Assembly (NCBI GenBank): GCA_016617785.1
Contig: JADILM010000009.1
Location: 806,001-870,000 of the forward strand
DNA: 64,000 bases
Direction of reading: 5' to 3'
Source of the DNA: Sporobolomyces roseus
Taxonomy: Eukaryota; Basidiomycota; Microbotryomycetes; Sporidiobolales; Sporidiobolaceae
How positions within the stretch are numbered: position 1 is the stretch's first letter; every line of letters begins with the position of its first letter. This document shows positions 37,030 to 47,908 of this stretch, piece after piece. Position numbers and translations under genes: made by a program. The notes beneath the pieces were generated by a model. That model had not been told where the DNA came from, did not search any database, and was given only the letters and a program-made list of their open reading frames with translations.

Positions 37030-38455
37030 TCATCTTCCCTCTTCTCAATCTCTAGTATACCCACCGCTTTCCCTGTTTCCTCAGTTTACCCTTTTCGCCT
37101 TTCCTCTTTTGACGACTGCTTTTCCCCCTTTCGCGCCTTGCTTGTCAAGGTGATTGCGTATCTTTCTTTCCTGTCTGACGAATCCAATCTGTGCACCGTT
37201 CTACACCTCTTTCCGGTCTCGAGTTCATGAATTGGATGTCACGCCTCAGACTTGAGCTCGTACTCGTACTCGGTCGTCGCTTTGCTCGAAGCGAGTCAGC
37301 ACCTCCGCTTGCGAAGAGCGGAAAATTGTGTATTTGGGTCTGAACCCTCGTCGTCGAGCGAAGGTAGATGCAGCAGTTGCCGCAATGCCTCATCTAGATG
37401 AAGAGTAGCGTGTAGGGGCGGGTAGAATGATGGACATAGCCTCTGTGGGAACAGCGGAATCAGCAGAAGAAGTATGAAAGCTTTGTCAATTGCAATTCGA
37501 AAGCAGTCGCCTACGACCCGCCGCTTGAACGCCAACCGAGACAGAGTTTCTATCCGCCTGCGTTCCCCTGGACAGCCTTCGAAGTTGATCGTTCCAGTCT
37601 AGAGTCTAAATAGTATCTCGATTCTTCGGACTCGATTCGACAGGCGAGGAACAATCCTTTCGGCGCTGCTCGTTGGCAGGTAGCGTCGAAAAGAGCGTAT
37701 CCAGAGGGAATAGGCGAGTCGAGATGTAAGCGTGTCGAGATGTGAGCGAGTCGAGATGTTGAGTAACGAGTGCGATGGGTCGAAGAGAAGATCGTCGAGA
37801 AGGGGCTACTGAGCTGTCGATCGCCGGTCTTGAAGCACCTGCTGCACCTTGATCCACGTCCAAGAGCTCCCTCAGGTCCTGACCTCCACTACGGTAGCTT
37901 CTTTCTCCCAATCTGAACCGATTCCTCCTTGTCCCCTCCCGACGGAGACCCCAAATATCCATTCTTCTTGCCCCCTTGCAATCGCCTACTCAGAAACATT
38001 TTAACCATCCTATTAGCTCCAGCCCATTACCCTGATCTTGACCGTAGATGTTGGAATTCATGAGAGGGTCGGGCGGTGAAAATTGGAAGGTTCGAAGAGA
38101 GCAAACCGGTTGTGGACTAGCGAGAATGTTACTTCTTGCTAACTCGAGAGATGCAAGGCTTTCCTTGTTGTGTTGTAAAGATGTGATGAGATGGGGGAGC
38201 AGGAGGAGGGACGGGTTGAATCGATTCGTCGAGCTAGGCGTGCTGAGTCTTGGCTGTAGCTAGAGATGTGCGATTGTACATTCTATTGATATGGTTTATT
38301 GGGCGACTGAGGTGGAGGAGAGAGAGATAATAGAGCTAAGCTATAGAATTTTCTGGTTGACCAGCAAAATCTCCCACTGCTTCTCCCTCTTTTTCCCTTC
38401 GTCTCTTCTCTCGCCTCAAACAGGTTCAAGACTAGTACCGCCTTCGAAGTTTATC
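37030..38455. other. Region between topoisomerase II and S8
   Basis: The first part is the 3' flank of topoisomerase II. Apart from the weak candidate at 37606-38061 (minus), no convincing coding region was seen. The last ~150 bp before 38456 are pyrimidine-rich and presumably the S8 promoter and leader. Confidence 0.5.
37606..38061 (-). CDS. Possible small gene, unknown function
   Basis: On the minus strand an open frame at 37962-37606 (118 codons from its first ATG) includes a helical-looking stretch LVTQHLDSLTSRHAYISTRL. A start at 38061 (MNSNIYGQDQ) followed by a 45-nt GTAATG...GAGTAG intron is possible, but that exon joins best to a different frame. No domain is recognised. It may be an untranslated or chance open frame. 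Confidence 0.25.
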
Positions 38456-39545
38456 ATGGGTATCTCGAGGGATTCGCGCCACAAGCGCTCAGCAACGGAA
38501 AGTCCCAAACTCTCACTTTTACTCTCCTTCCACCCAACTTTCCCTATTCCCTTCCACCTCCTCCTGGGGTCCACTGAGTCTGTGTATATCGAATCTAACA
38601 TGAGAATAATTGAAATGAACAGGGTGCTCAAAGGGCTCACTACCGCAAGAAGAGAAAGGTAAGCCAAATTCTAATACTTTCATCTCTAAACTTTTAGCTG
38701 ATCATGGTATTCATAACAGTTTGAGAGTGGTCGTCAAGCCGCTGTTTGCCTATTTTCGCTTGATAGTGTTATAAGAGGATGGGAGCTGATGAGAAATCGA
38801 CCGTAGATGACCAAACTTGGTGCTAAGCGTATCCACACCGTTCGCACTCGTGGAGGAAACGAGAAGCACCGTGCCCTTCGTCTCGAGTCTGGCAACTACG
38901 CCTGGGGATCGGAGCACACCACTCGCAAGACCCGAATCATCGGTGTAGTCTACAACGCTTCCAACAACGAGCTTGTCAGGACCAACACCCTTGTCAAGGC
39001 TTGCATCGTTCAAATTGACGCCGCTCCTTTCCGCCAATGGTACGAGGCTCACTACGGACAACCCGTCGTCAAGAAGGGTCGCGTGAGTTTAGTTCCCCCT
39101 CCTGGTTTATTTCGAAAACCCGACCTATATTGATGCGTTCCTCGTCTCTCGCTCCATCTCACCTCTACTCTATTCTCCTCACCCTCGTCGACATCGACAT
39201 CTCGACTATCGCTTTCAACCACTCTTCCTCGCCCATCTTCCCCCAATTTTCTCTCGTTCGCCATAATCGAATTCGACCCCATTTCAGACCAAGGAGGCTC
39301 TCGCCGCTGTCGCCGATGACGCTGACAAGAAGTCTGCTCACGTCAAGCGTACCATCGCCGAACGTCAAAAGATCTCCAAGGTCGACCCCCTCCTCGAATC
39401 CCAATTCTCGGCTGGTCGTCTTTACGCTGCCATCTCTTCCCGACCTGGTCAATCTGGTCGTGCCGATGGTTACATCTTAGAGGGAAGTGAATTGGAGTTC
39501 TATGTCCGAAAGCTTCGCGCTGGAAAGGCTAAGCACGCTCAGTAG
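38456..39545 (+). CDS. RPS8: 40S ribosomal protein S8 (eS8)
   Basis: Five exons (38456-38497, 38633-38658, 38720-38743, 38807-39082, 39288-39545) encode eS8, a small-subunit protein required for early 40S assembly. The product begins [14 protein letters not shown], continues [11 protein letters not shown] and [19 protein letters not shown], and ends with [40 protein letters not shown] and a TAG stop. Only the first intron is abnormal: the conserved [14 protein letters not shown] sequence is obtained only if it starts with GA (GAAAGT) at 38498, otherwise two conserved residues are lost. The other donors are GT. Partial copies of exons 4-5 follow at 41188 and 43336. Confidence 0.95.
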
Positions 39546-39989
39546 ATGGAGAAGGGAAAGGTTGGAGAAGTGTAACTTTGGGTTTTTACTCCGTCTTCTC
39601 GTCTCGAGGCTGGAGTGAGGACATGGAGAGATACGAGAGAGAGAGAAAGAGAGAGAGCTTGGGCAGTAGGTCGAGGGCTCGAACAAGAATGAAGTCTGGG
39701 GAGAGGGACTGTAGAAGAGACGAATGATCCTGATCGGAGGAGACAGCTCACACGTCCCCGTGTCTGAACCTCTGATCGTCCGCTGATAGACTAGGTGTCG
39801 TACGGTATTCCCTACGAGTCTTGATTCGATCAACCGGGCCAGTTCTTTCCAATGTCCTCGACCTTTCGCAGTTCTCTCTATTCCCGTATCGACTCAATCA
39901 TCCGTTTCGCTGTTGCGCTTCGTCTGTTACATCGTGTGTATGTATCATGACGATGCCTGAGCGTGTTCTGTCGCTCGCCAGCCGTTGTC

Positions 39990-40400
39990 GTTCCCTGGCC
40001 AAGTTCGACTACAACTCGACTCGAGTCTCTCCCGCCGTTTCGCAAGACTCTCAGCAGTCCGTCCTCACTCCTCACCTAGGTCGTCCTGCTCGTAAAGTGG
40101 TTCAAGCTACTTGCTATCGATCCTCTGCGTCAGTCTCTCTGCACATTCGAACCAAGAATATGGATCTCATTCGTTTTCGCTCGCAAGGATCAGCTCACTC
40201 GTTCTCGCTTGTTTAACATACTCGATTTCGACGACGACAGACGCTGTCAATCAAACGAGGTATATGGAATACCTTGACGACGTTTGCGATGCGAGAATAA
40301 GCAACTTGCGAAATCTCAAGACACTTGCAACTTTTTCTCCCTCTCGAGTCGAATTCTCGAAACGGCTCATTTTCTCCGGTTCACCACCTCTCTTCCGCTC
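39990..40400 (+). repeat. Dispersed repeat core downstream of S8 (copy 1)
   Basis: This part of the array unit also occurs in diverged form at 210-560 (minus), about 2180-2310 (minus) and 44250-44610 (plus), and identically at 42138-42548. The best-preserved stretch surrounds AAGGATCAGCTCACTCGTTC and, about 60 nt later, CAATCAAACGAGGTATATGG. No protein family is recognised in any frame, and the frame is not shared between copies. It may be a decayed mobile element or a non-coding transcript. Confidence 0.6.
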
Positions 40401-41187
40401 TACGTCTCGCTGAGCCGCTACCTGAAGAAGACGACTCGCCTAAACCTCAAGCTTGTCCTCTCAGCAGTCCCCAGGCCTCCTCCTTCCACATCTTCCCTTC
40501 CTCCTAAACTTTCCCTTCTTCGACATCGCCAGCAATCAGCAACAACCTTCGCTCCTCATCAAACAATTCGATATACTGGAACAGCACAGGTGAATGCTGT
40601 ATGTGTGGCTCACAGAGAATGGGGAGAACTGAGGATTCGACATGGGGGGATCACTGCTGCGAGTTTCAGGTGCTCCTTCTTGCTCCGCTGCTGCTCTGAG
40701 CTCGTCGGTAGTCTCCTGGGGTGCAATTCACTTAGTTGATTGAACCTGCTGAAACCTTCGGGTCACATCTTTACGTTTGTTTCGCACTTCACTGTCGCAC
40801 AATCATCGGCTCGGGACAGACCATTCTATTCTTGTTGACTCTGCTGCGCTCTATGTCGGTCCTGCTTCGAGTTCACGCACAGGCTGTCTTCGGCGGAGCG
40901 TCCCGGCCTGACATTCACTTGCTCTCGTCTTCGTTTTTCCAATTTTCGAGATTCGTATAGCTTCTGCTCCCGATCCCCGCTACAGCTTCGTACTCCTCTT
41001 CTGACCTTTCCTGCTTCGCGATTGCGCTCTGTGCAGCGAAGTGCGCCCTCAGCTTTTCGGCCACCGCATCTGAGGACCATCTACACCCGCTGATTGACGA
41101 TCATTCGAAAGAGGGAGCATAGGAGGACGAGACACTGGAGGAAGCAGGCAGGAGTGAGTGCAGCAGGTCGGTAGCGGTACAATCTCT

Positions 41188-41693
41188 CAATGGTACGAGG
41201 CTCACTACGGACAACCCGTCGTCAAGAAGGGACGCGTGAGTTCCGCCCCCCTCTTCCTTTCGAAATCCGAGTCTCTACTGATGCGTTCCTCATCTCTCGC
41301 TCCATCTCACCTCTAATCTATTCTCCTCACCCTCTTCGACATCGACATCTCGACTATCGCTTTCAACCACTCTTCCTCGCCCATCTTCCCCCAATTTTCT
41401 CTCGTTCGCCATAATCGAATTCGACCCCATTTCGGACCAAGGAGGCTCTCGCCGCTGTCGCCGATGACGCTGACAAGAAGTCTGCTCACGTCAAGCGTAC
41501 CATCGCCGAACGTCAAAAGATCTCCAAGGTCGACCCCCTCCTCGAATCCCAATTCTCGGCTGGTCGTCTTTACGCTGCCATCTCTTCCCGACCTGGTCAA
41601 TCTGGTCGTGCCGATGGTTACATCTTAGAGGGAAGTGAATTGGAGTTCTATGTCCGAAAGCTTCGCGCTGGAAAGGCTAAGCACGCTCAGTAG
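41188..41693 (+). pseudogene. Truncated S8 copy (exon 4 end, intron, exon 5), unit 2
   Basis: The copy starts within exon 4 at the codons for [15 protein letters not shown], so it has no start codon, promoter or N-terminal half. The intron acceptor CAG of the intact gene (39285-39287) reads CGG here (41433-41435), so normal splicing to exon 5 is not possible. Exon 5 itself is intact and identical to that of the functional gene. Confidence 0.95.
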
Positions 41694-43335
41694 ATGGAGA
41701 AGGGAAAGGTTGGAGAAGTGTAACTTTGGGTTTTTACTCCGTCTTCTCGTCTCGAGGCTGGAGTGAGGACATGGAGAGATACGAGAGAGAGAGAAAGAGA
41801 GAGAGCTTGGGCAGTAGGTCGAGGGCTCGAACAAGAATGAAGTCTGGGGAGAGGGACTGTAGAAGAGACGAATGATCCTGATCGGAGGAGACAGCTCACA
41901 CGTCCCCGTGTCTGAACCTCTGATCGTCCGCTGATAGACTAGGTGTCGTACGGTATTCCCTACGAGTCTTGATTCGATCAACCGGGCCAGTTCTTTCCAA
42001 TGTCCTCGACCTTTCGCAGTTCTCTCTATTCCCGTATCGACTCAATCATCCGTTTCGCTGTTGCGCTTCGTCTGTTACATCGTGTGTATGTATCATGACG
42101 ATGCCTGAGCGTGTTCTGTCGCTCGCCAGCCGTTGTCGTTCCCTGGCCAAGTTCGACTACAACTCGACTCGAGTCTCTCCCGCCGTTTCGCAAGACTCTC
42201 AGCAGTCCGTCCTCACTCCTCACCTAGGTCGTCCTGCTCGTAAAGTGGTTCAAGCTACTTGCTATCGATCCTCTGCGTCAGTCTCTCTGCACATTCGAAC
42301 CAAGAATATGGATCTCATTCGTTTTCGCTCGCAAGGATCAGCTCACTCGTTCTCGCTTGTTTAACATACTCGATTTCGACGACGACAGACGCTGTCAATC
42401 AAACGAGGTATATGGAATACCTTGACGACGTTTGCGATGCGAGAATAAGCAACTTGCGAAATCTCAAGACACTTGCAACTTTTTCTCCCTCTCGAGTCGA
42501 ATTCTCGAAACGGCTCATTTTCTCCGGTTCACCACCTCTCTTCCGCTCTACGTCTCGCTGAGCCGCTACCTGAAGAAGACGACTCGCCTAAACCTCAAGC
42601 TTGTCCTCTCAGCAGTCCCCAGGCCTCCTCCTTCCACATCTTCCCTTCCTCCTAAACTTTCCCTTCTTCGACATCGCCAGCAATCAGCAACAACCTTCGC
42701 TCCTCATCAAACAATTCGATATACTGGAACAGCACAGGTGAATGCTGTATGTGTGGCTCACAGAGAATGGGGAGAACTGAGGATTCGACATGGGGGGATC
42801 ACTGCTGCGAGTTTCAGGTGCTCCTTCTTGCTCCGCTGCTGCTCTGAGCTCGTCGGTAGTCTCCTGGGGTGCAATTCACTTAGTTGATTGAACCTGCTGA
42901 AACCTTCGGGTCACATCTTTACGTTTGTTTCGCACTTCACTGTCGCACAATCATCGGCTCGGGACAGACCATTCTATTCTTGTTGACTCTGCTGCGCTCT
43001 ATGTCGGTCCTGCTTCGAGTTCACGCACAGGCTGTCTTCGGCGGAGCGTCCCGGCCTGACATTCACTTGCTCTCGTCTTCGTTTTTCCAATTTTCGAGAT
43101 TCGTATAGCTTCTGCTCCCGATCCCCGCTACAGCTTCGTACTCCTCTTCTGACCTTTCCTGCTTCGCGATTGCGCTCTGTGCAGCGAAGTGCGCCCTCAG
43201 CTTTTCGGCCACCGCATCTGAGGACCATCTACACCCGCTGATTGACGATCATTCGAAAGAGGGAGCATAGGAGGACGAGACACTGGAGGAAGCAGGCAGG
43301 AGTGAGTGCAGCAGGTCGGTAGCGGTACAATCTCT

Positions 43336-43841
43336 CAATGGTACGAGGCTCACTACGGACAACCCGTCGTCAAGAAGGGACGCGTGAGTTCCGCCCCCCT
43401 CTTCCTTTCGAAATCCGAGTCTCTACTGATGCGTTCCTCATCTCTCGCTCCATCTCACCTCTAATCTATTCTCCTCACCCTCTTCGACATCGACATCTCG
43501 ACTATCGCTTTCAACCACTCTTCCTCGCCCATCTTCCCCCAATTTTCTCTCGTTCGCCATAATCGAATTCGACCCCATTTCGGACCAAGGAGGCTCTCGC
43601 CGCTGTCGCCGATGACGCTGACAAGAAGTCTGCTCACGTCAAGCGTACCATCGCCGAACGTCAAAAGATCTCCAAGGTCGACCCCCTCCTCGAATCCCAA
43701 TTCTCGGCTGGTCGTCTTTACGCTGCCATCTCTTCCCGACCTGGTCAATCTGGTCGTGCCGATGGTTACATCTTAGAGGGAAGTGAATTGGAGTTCTATG
43801 TCCGAAAGCTTCGCGCTGGAAAGGCCAAGCACGCTCAGTAG
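43336..43841 (+). pseudogene. Truncated S8 copy, unit 3
   Basis: Same structure as unit 2: it starts in exon 4, carries the diverged intron with the CGG at the acceptor (43581-43583) and an intact exon 5. Exon 5 differs from units 1 and 2 by a silent GCT to GCC change near its end, and the 3' flank begins to diverge soon after the stop (ATGGTAGAAGGG in place of ATGGAGAAGGG). Confidence 0.95.
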
Positions 43842-44249
43842 ATGGTAGAAGGGAAAGGTTGGAGAAGTGTAACTTTGGGTTTTTACTCGGTCTTCTCGTC
43901 TCGAGGCTGGAGTGAGGATATGGAGAGATACGAGAGAGAACAGGCAGTGAGTGACAGAGAGAGTGGAAAAGGAGAGGAGGGGGAATGGCAAAGACGAAAA
44001 GGTTGCGTCGAACGAGACAATTCCCGAGAGGATTGAAGTGTGTCTCTGGAACCCGCATCAAACGCAGAGACGTCGAGTGTCGTTTGTCCTCTTGACGAGG
44101 CTTGTCACCCTGCAAAAGGGAGCAGCTGTCCTGGACCTTTCGCACGATCTCGACTTCTCTCTGTACCCGAATGGACTAGCCAGCTCGCTTTTGCTATCGC
44201 TGCTTATCTGCTACATCGCGAACACGGATCATATCTATTCACTAAGGGT

Positions 44250-44610
44250 GCTCTGTCGCTCGCCAGCCGTTGTCGTTCCCTTCCCTCACACGGTTCGACT
44301 ACAACTCGACGTCGAGTTCCACTCGCCGTCTCGCAAGACTCTCAACAGTCCGCTCTCACTCCTCTTCTAGATCGCCCTGCTAATCAAGCGACGCAAACTC
44401 CTTGGGGTTTGATACTCTGCATCAAACTCTGCACTCTCGAACGAAGAATACGGATCTCGTTCGTTTCGCTCGCAAGGATCAGCTCACTCGTTCTCGCTTG
44501 TTTGGCACCCTCGAACTCGGGGACGACAGATGCTATCAATCAAACGAGGTATATGGAATACCTTGACGACGTTTGCGATGCGAGAATAAGCAACTCGCGA
44601 AATCTCGAAA
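44250..44610 (+). repeat. Diverged S8-downstream repeat (unit 3 remnant)
   Basis: This stretch matches 39960-40310 with about one change every 8-10 bases and several indels. It follows unit 3 after a ~300-bp unmatched interval. It probably represents the older, original form of the downstream region from which the tandem units differ. It ends about 500 bp before the convergent membrane-protein gene. Confidence 0.7.
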
Positions 44611-45097
44611 ACACTGGTAAGTTTCTGCCCGGGCGACTCAAAACCTCGGTTTATTTCTCACCAAGTGCACTGAGCAGTGTAGCTCTCCGTTACAGCCTCA
44701 CTCCTTGGCATGCCTCGATGCAAGCTCTTTCATTAGTGCGGGTCACGAGCGAGAAACACCAATGCTCAATCTCTCGTGTTCTCATAATGCTGAAAAGCTA
44801 CTTCTTGCAGACTCAATCTCATTACGAAGTGACCAAAAGAGAGACGACAGAAGACTAAACAGAACTACGGGGACTACTTGATTTCGTTAAAGAAGGATTC
44901 ATTGAATTGAATTGATATTCTTCGGTGTGAGAGTATATGAGCAGGGCAGAGAGAGAGGGTTTGAGCAGTGGTGAGTGGTACAATTATTACTTGAGGTCGG
45001 GGTGAATTGGGAGGAAGAAGCAATTTGGAGAGGGAGATTTGAGCGGATCGAGAGAAGTGGGTAGAGGGAATTGTGGAATAAGTCGGATTTGAACGGC

Positions 45098-46568
45098 TTA
45101 TTGAACAAGAGGCTGCCTTTCGGAGTCGCTGCCGAGCGAGACGCCTCCATCGCGGGCGATGAAAGTGAAGTAGATGGACTGTTGCAAAGCGCAAGATGAG
45201 AAATCAGTCCAAACTTTTCGCAAGGCTGACAGCTGAAATCAAGCTCACCTTGACAATAGCGAAGAGAGAAACAATGAAGGAGGCAAGAGCGAAGTAGTGA
45301 ATCGTCTTGTCGGTTTGGTTCTGAAGGGAAAACGTTGAGAAATAACGTCAGTTCTGTTTCGGACTTTTCCGGTCAGAACGTGCTTACATCGTAGATACCG
45401 TAAAGGGTCCAAGCAAGAACGAGTGCTCCTGCAAGATCTCCTCCTCTTGAGCGGAAAGCGTAACCGTAGGCGGTTAGAGCGAGGAAAGCGAGCGCGGCGC
45501 AGACGAGAATGCGCGTGAGGACGGAGGGGTGCGAATGGTGACCACCGTGGGTGAAAAGGGCGAATGCAGAGATGAGGACGGTAACGATTGAAAAGGCGTG
45601 GAATAGGGAGAATGGGAGATGAACGAAGAGGATGTCTCCAAGTGACTTCGGCGGATACGATGACGCCAATGTGTAGTATACGGTAGATACAGTCGAGGCC
45701 ACGAGGAGGGCAAAGATGAAAGCGACGATAAAGTGCTTCGAGACGAAAGTGTGGACGAAAATTGAATTGAGGACTCCGATGAGCGCAAATCGGTATCCGA
45801 TACCGTGGATCGAGTCGTGGGACTTGTCGAAGAACTGGTAGAATACGTAACCAAGGAGGAGCAGATCACTGCAGTCAGGAATCGGAAAGTCAGTGAATGG
45901 GAAGCGAAGGAAACGGAAAAGACGAGTTGGGTTTTTCAACTCACATCAAAGACCAAGTCCAGAAGACATAGGTAGCTGGCGTGAAAGCAGTCTCTCTTCC
46001 AACTCCGTGTCCGCTCAATCCTCTGTTGAAGCACAGAAGCAAGGATAGTCAGTTCCGAGTTTCTACATTTCGTCGAGTTGATTTCGCCCGAAAGCACGGA
46101 GCAGCTTGGCGACATTCTGCGGTGGGGATGCGAAGATGCTGAAGAGGTTCAGAGCGAAGAGCAGGGCTAGGAAGAGAGGAAAGAGCGGGGAAGAAGGGAC
46201 ACCGCGAAAGACGGAAAAGGAGGAGAAGGATGCGAATTGAGAGAGTTTCAAGGAAAGAGGAGCTTACCCGTAGAGGTTTGAAGAGAAGGTGAAGAGGAAA
46301 GCGACGACGTTGATGATCTATAGAGGGAGAGAAAAGAGAGGGTTCAGTTGATCTCAATTCGTCATGAACTCAAAGCTGCGTTTCTGCTCCGTTCTCGCGC
46401 TGAGTAGGAGGACACTGTACTGACCTTGAGTAGGAGGTGGTCATTCCTGGATACGAGAGGAGTTAAGGAGTCAGTTGTTGTGATGAAGCGTGATGTAACC
46501 TTGTGGGAAACCACGTGAGGAGAAGCGAGAGTGGAGACATACCAGCGGTTGGCTTCTACTGAGGGCAT
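45098..46568 (-). CDS. Multi-pass membrane protein, unknown function
   Basis: Seven or so short exons encode a protein of about 270 residues beginning MPSVEANRWNDHLLLK. It has some seven to eight hydrophobic helices, for example IINVVAFLFTFSSNLYG, TYVFWTWSLIDLLLLGYVFY, HFIVAFIFALLVASTVST, FSIVTVLISAFALF, LTRILVCAALAFLALTAYGY and YFALASFIVSLFAIVK, and a short polar C-terminus SDSERQPLVQ. The layout (TPATYVFWTWSLID near helix 2, repeated Trp) is reminiscent of TspO-like and other fungal proteins of unknown function, but I cannot assign a family. A partial, broken copy of the last exons lies at 790-1465. Confidence 0.8.
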
Positions 46569-47425
46569 GATGAGCTACTTTCGAGATTCGAGGAGAAGAA
46601 GCGTGATGGGAGAAGAGGAGAAGAGGAGAGAAAAACCTTGGGAACTTTGGTAGAGATTTCTTCTCACGTCAGTTAAATCGCAGCAGGTTCAAGTTCACTC
46701 TCTTCTTCTTCTCCGCGTTACTGCCCTTCATCTTTCCTTGAAGCGAGAAGATCGTCAAGTATACTGATAGAGCGAATCCCCATTCGATCAAGCTCGACAC
46801 GTGAAGAACGGAGGGAATGAAATACAAAATCGTCGACTATCTCATTCTACCAGATCCCTCGTATCCCTAGACCCCGTCTTCAAGCCTTTCCATGCCTTCC
46901 ATGCCTTCATGAGTCAACGAAGTAGCCCTGTTCCCAAGGTTAAGCTCATCCAGCTCGAGTTCGTCCTTCTCTCCTTCTTTCCTCCCTGATTCTCGTCTTT
47001 GCTACGCCTTAAAGACCGCCCATGTTACTCTCCTGATATCGCTCGTCGCTTCTCCCCTATCCCAACATCCTGCACGAGTGCATGAGCTTGTCGATTCGAG
47101 GCGTTGTTGCGAAGCTTGCCTCCTCCTTCAGTTGACGATTGTCGCTCCTCTGAGCGGTCAAGGGCGCTTGTAGGTGGGGTGACGCATCGAGAGGAAGCGA
47201 GTGACGAAATGAAGTACTGAAGATACCTGTATCTTCAGTACACTCTAGCGCGATGCGAGCTGTACTCTACAGCGATGTCGAGAAGGTTTCAAGATTTGTT
47301 TCGGCTGCCGAGCTGATGTGTGCTGTAAAAAGCGAGTGACTGATGTTGACCAGGGATGAACATGAGTCACTGTACGGCCGATCGAGAGTATAATCAAGCA
47401 GAACTCACAGAGAGCGAGCAAAACT
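46569..47425. other. Intergenic region with a perfect palindrome
   Basis: No coding region is apparent. The interval holds the presumed promoter of the membrane-protein gene (right to left) and the 3' flank of the NatC subunit gene. Its main feature is the inverted repeat at 47214-47241. Confidence 0.6.
47214..47241. repeat. Perfect 13-bp inverted repeat with 2-nt centre
   Basis: GTACTGAAGATAC is followed by CT and then its exact reverse complement GTATCTTCAGTAC. As RNA it would form a 13-bp stem, but the two-base centre is too tight, so a few inner pairs would open. It lies 185 bp past the stop of the NatC subunit gene, on its 3' side. Its role is unknown. Confidence 0.95.
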
Positions 47426-47800
47426 CTAAGAAGGATTACAACCGTTCGTCGCTTGACCCTGCGCCTCTTCACCAACTTCTTCCTCTGTCCTGATCCGTTC
47501 GATACTGCCCCAAATCTCTTTCTTGATCATGACCAATCCGACGTCTCTCCCTTGCCCAATTCTCTTCAGTACTTTTCCCTCTTTCGATTCGATTTCCCAT
47601 TCCCTCGCTTGATCGAGTACCAAGTTGCCTTGTGGATCTATGCATACGAATGTGCCGATGAATTGACGAGAGGTCGAGGGTACTGTGAGTCGTAGAGAAG
47701 TGCCGACGAGTGAAGTGAGGAATTGAATCGAAGGGGAAGTTGCGGGAGGTGGTTTGAGTGATGTGTAAGGTGGGAGTGGTGGGATAGCTAGATCTTGCAT
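47426..47800 (-). CDS. NatC N-acetyltransferase auxiliary subunit, Lsm-like (NAA38/Mak31)
   Basis: A single exon of 124 codons. After a Pro-rich leader (IPPLPPYTSLKPPPA) there is an Sm/Lsm fold: FLTSLVGTSLRLTVPSTSRQ, FIGTFVCIDPQGNLVLDQA and DVGLVMIKKEIWGSIERI. The FVCxDxxGNLVL pattern, in place of the standard Sm1 Asp-Asn motif, fits the Mak31/NAA38 subunit, which joins Naa30 and Naa35 to acetylate N-terminal Met-hydrophobic proteins at the ribosome. The start is 108 bp from the Utp18 start, so the two probably share a promoter. Another Lsm protein cannot be excluded. Confidence 0.75.
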   Translation of the reverse strand: MQDLAIPPLPPYTSLKPPPATSPSIQFLTSLVGTSLRLTVPSTSRQFIGTFVCIDPQGNLVLDQAREWEIESKEGKVLKRIGQGRDVGLVMIKKEIWGSIERIRTEEEVGEEAQGQATNGCNPS

Positions 47801-47908
47801 TCTAACAGTAGTCTCTGAGAGTGGTTGAGGGGAGAAGTTGAAGATGATCCCATACAGAAAAAGTGAAGTTAAAGTTCTTCTCCTTCTGACCTCTCACTTT
47901 GCAAAGCA

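Larger units (their letters stand above)
39035..43940. repeat. Tandem array of the S8 3' end and downstream sequence
   Basis: Three direct units start inside S8 exon 4 at 39035, 41188 and 43336. Unit 1 is 2153 bp, unit 2 is 2148 bp, and unit 3 is recognisable for about 600 bp, with diverged patches again at 44240-44610. Units 1 and 2 appear identical from the last exon to the unit end. Units 2 and 3 share the intron variants that differ from unit 1. The unit junctions lie at GGTACAATCTCT joined to CAATGGTACGAGG. Confidence 0.95.

Noticed and set aside
38041..38263. 71-codon plus-strand open frame upstream of S8
   Set aside because: No recognisable features; it overlaps the upstream part of a weak candidate on the other strand.
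39477..39833. Long minus-strand open frames repeated in each S8 unit (also 41625-41981)
   Set aside because: They are shadows of S8 exon 5 and its 3' flank; their conservation is explained by the tandem duplication.
40284..40739. 151-codon plus-strand open frame in units 1 and 2
   Set aside because: Units 1 and 2 are nearly identical by recent duplication, so conservation is no evidence. Diverged copies at 44.4 kb and 0.3 kb do not keep the frame, and no domain is recognised.
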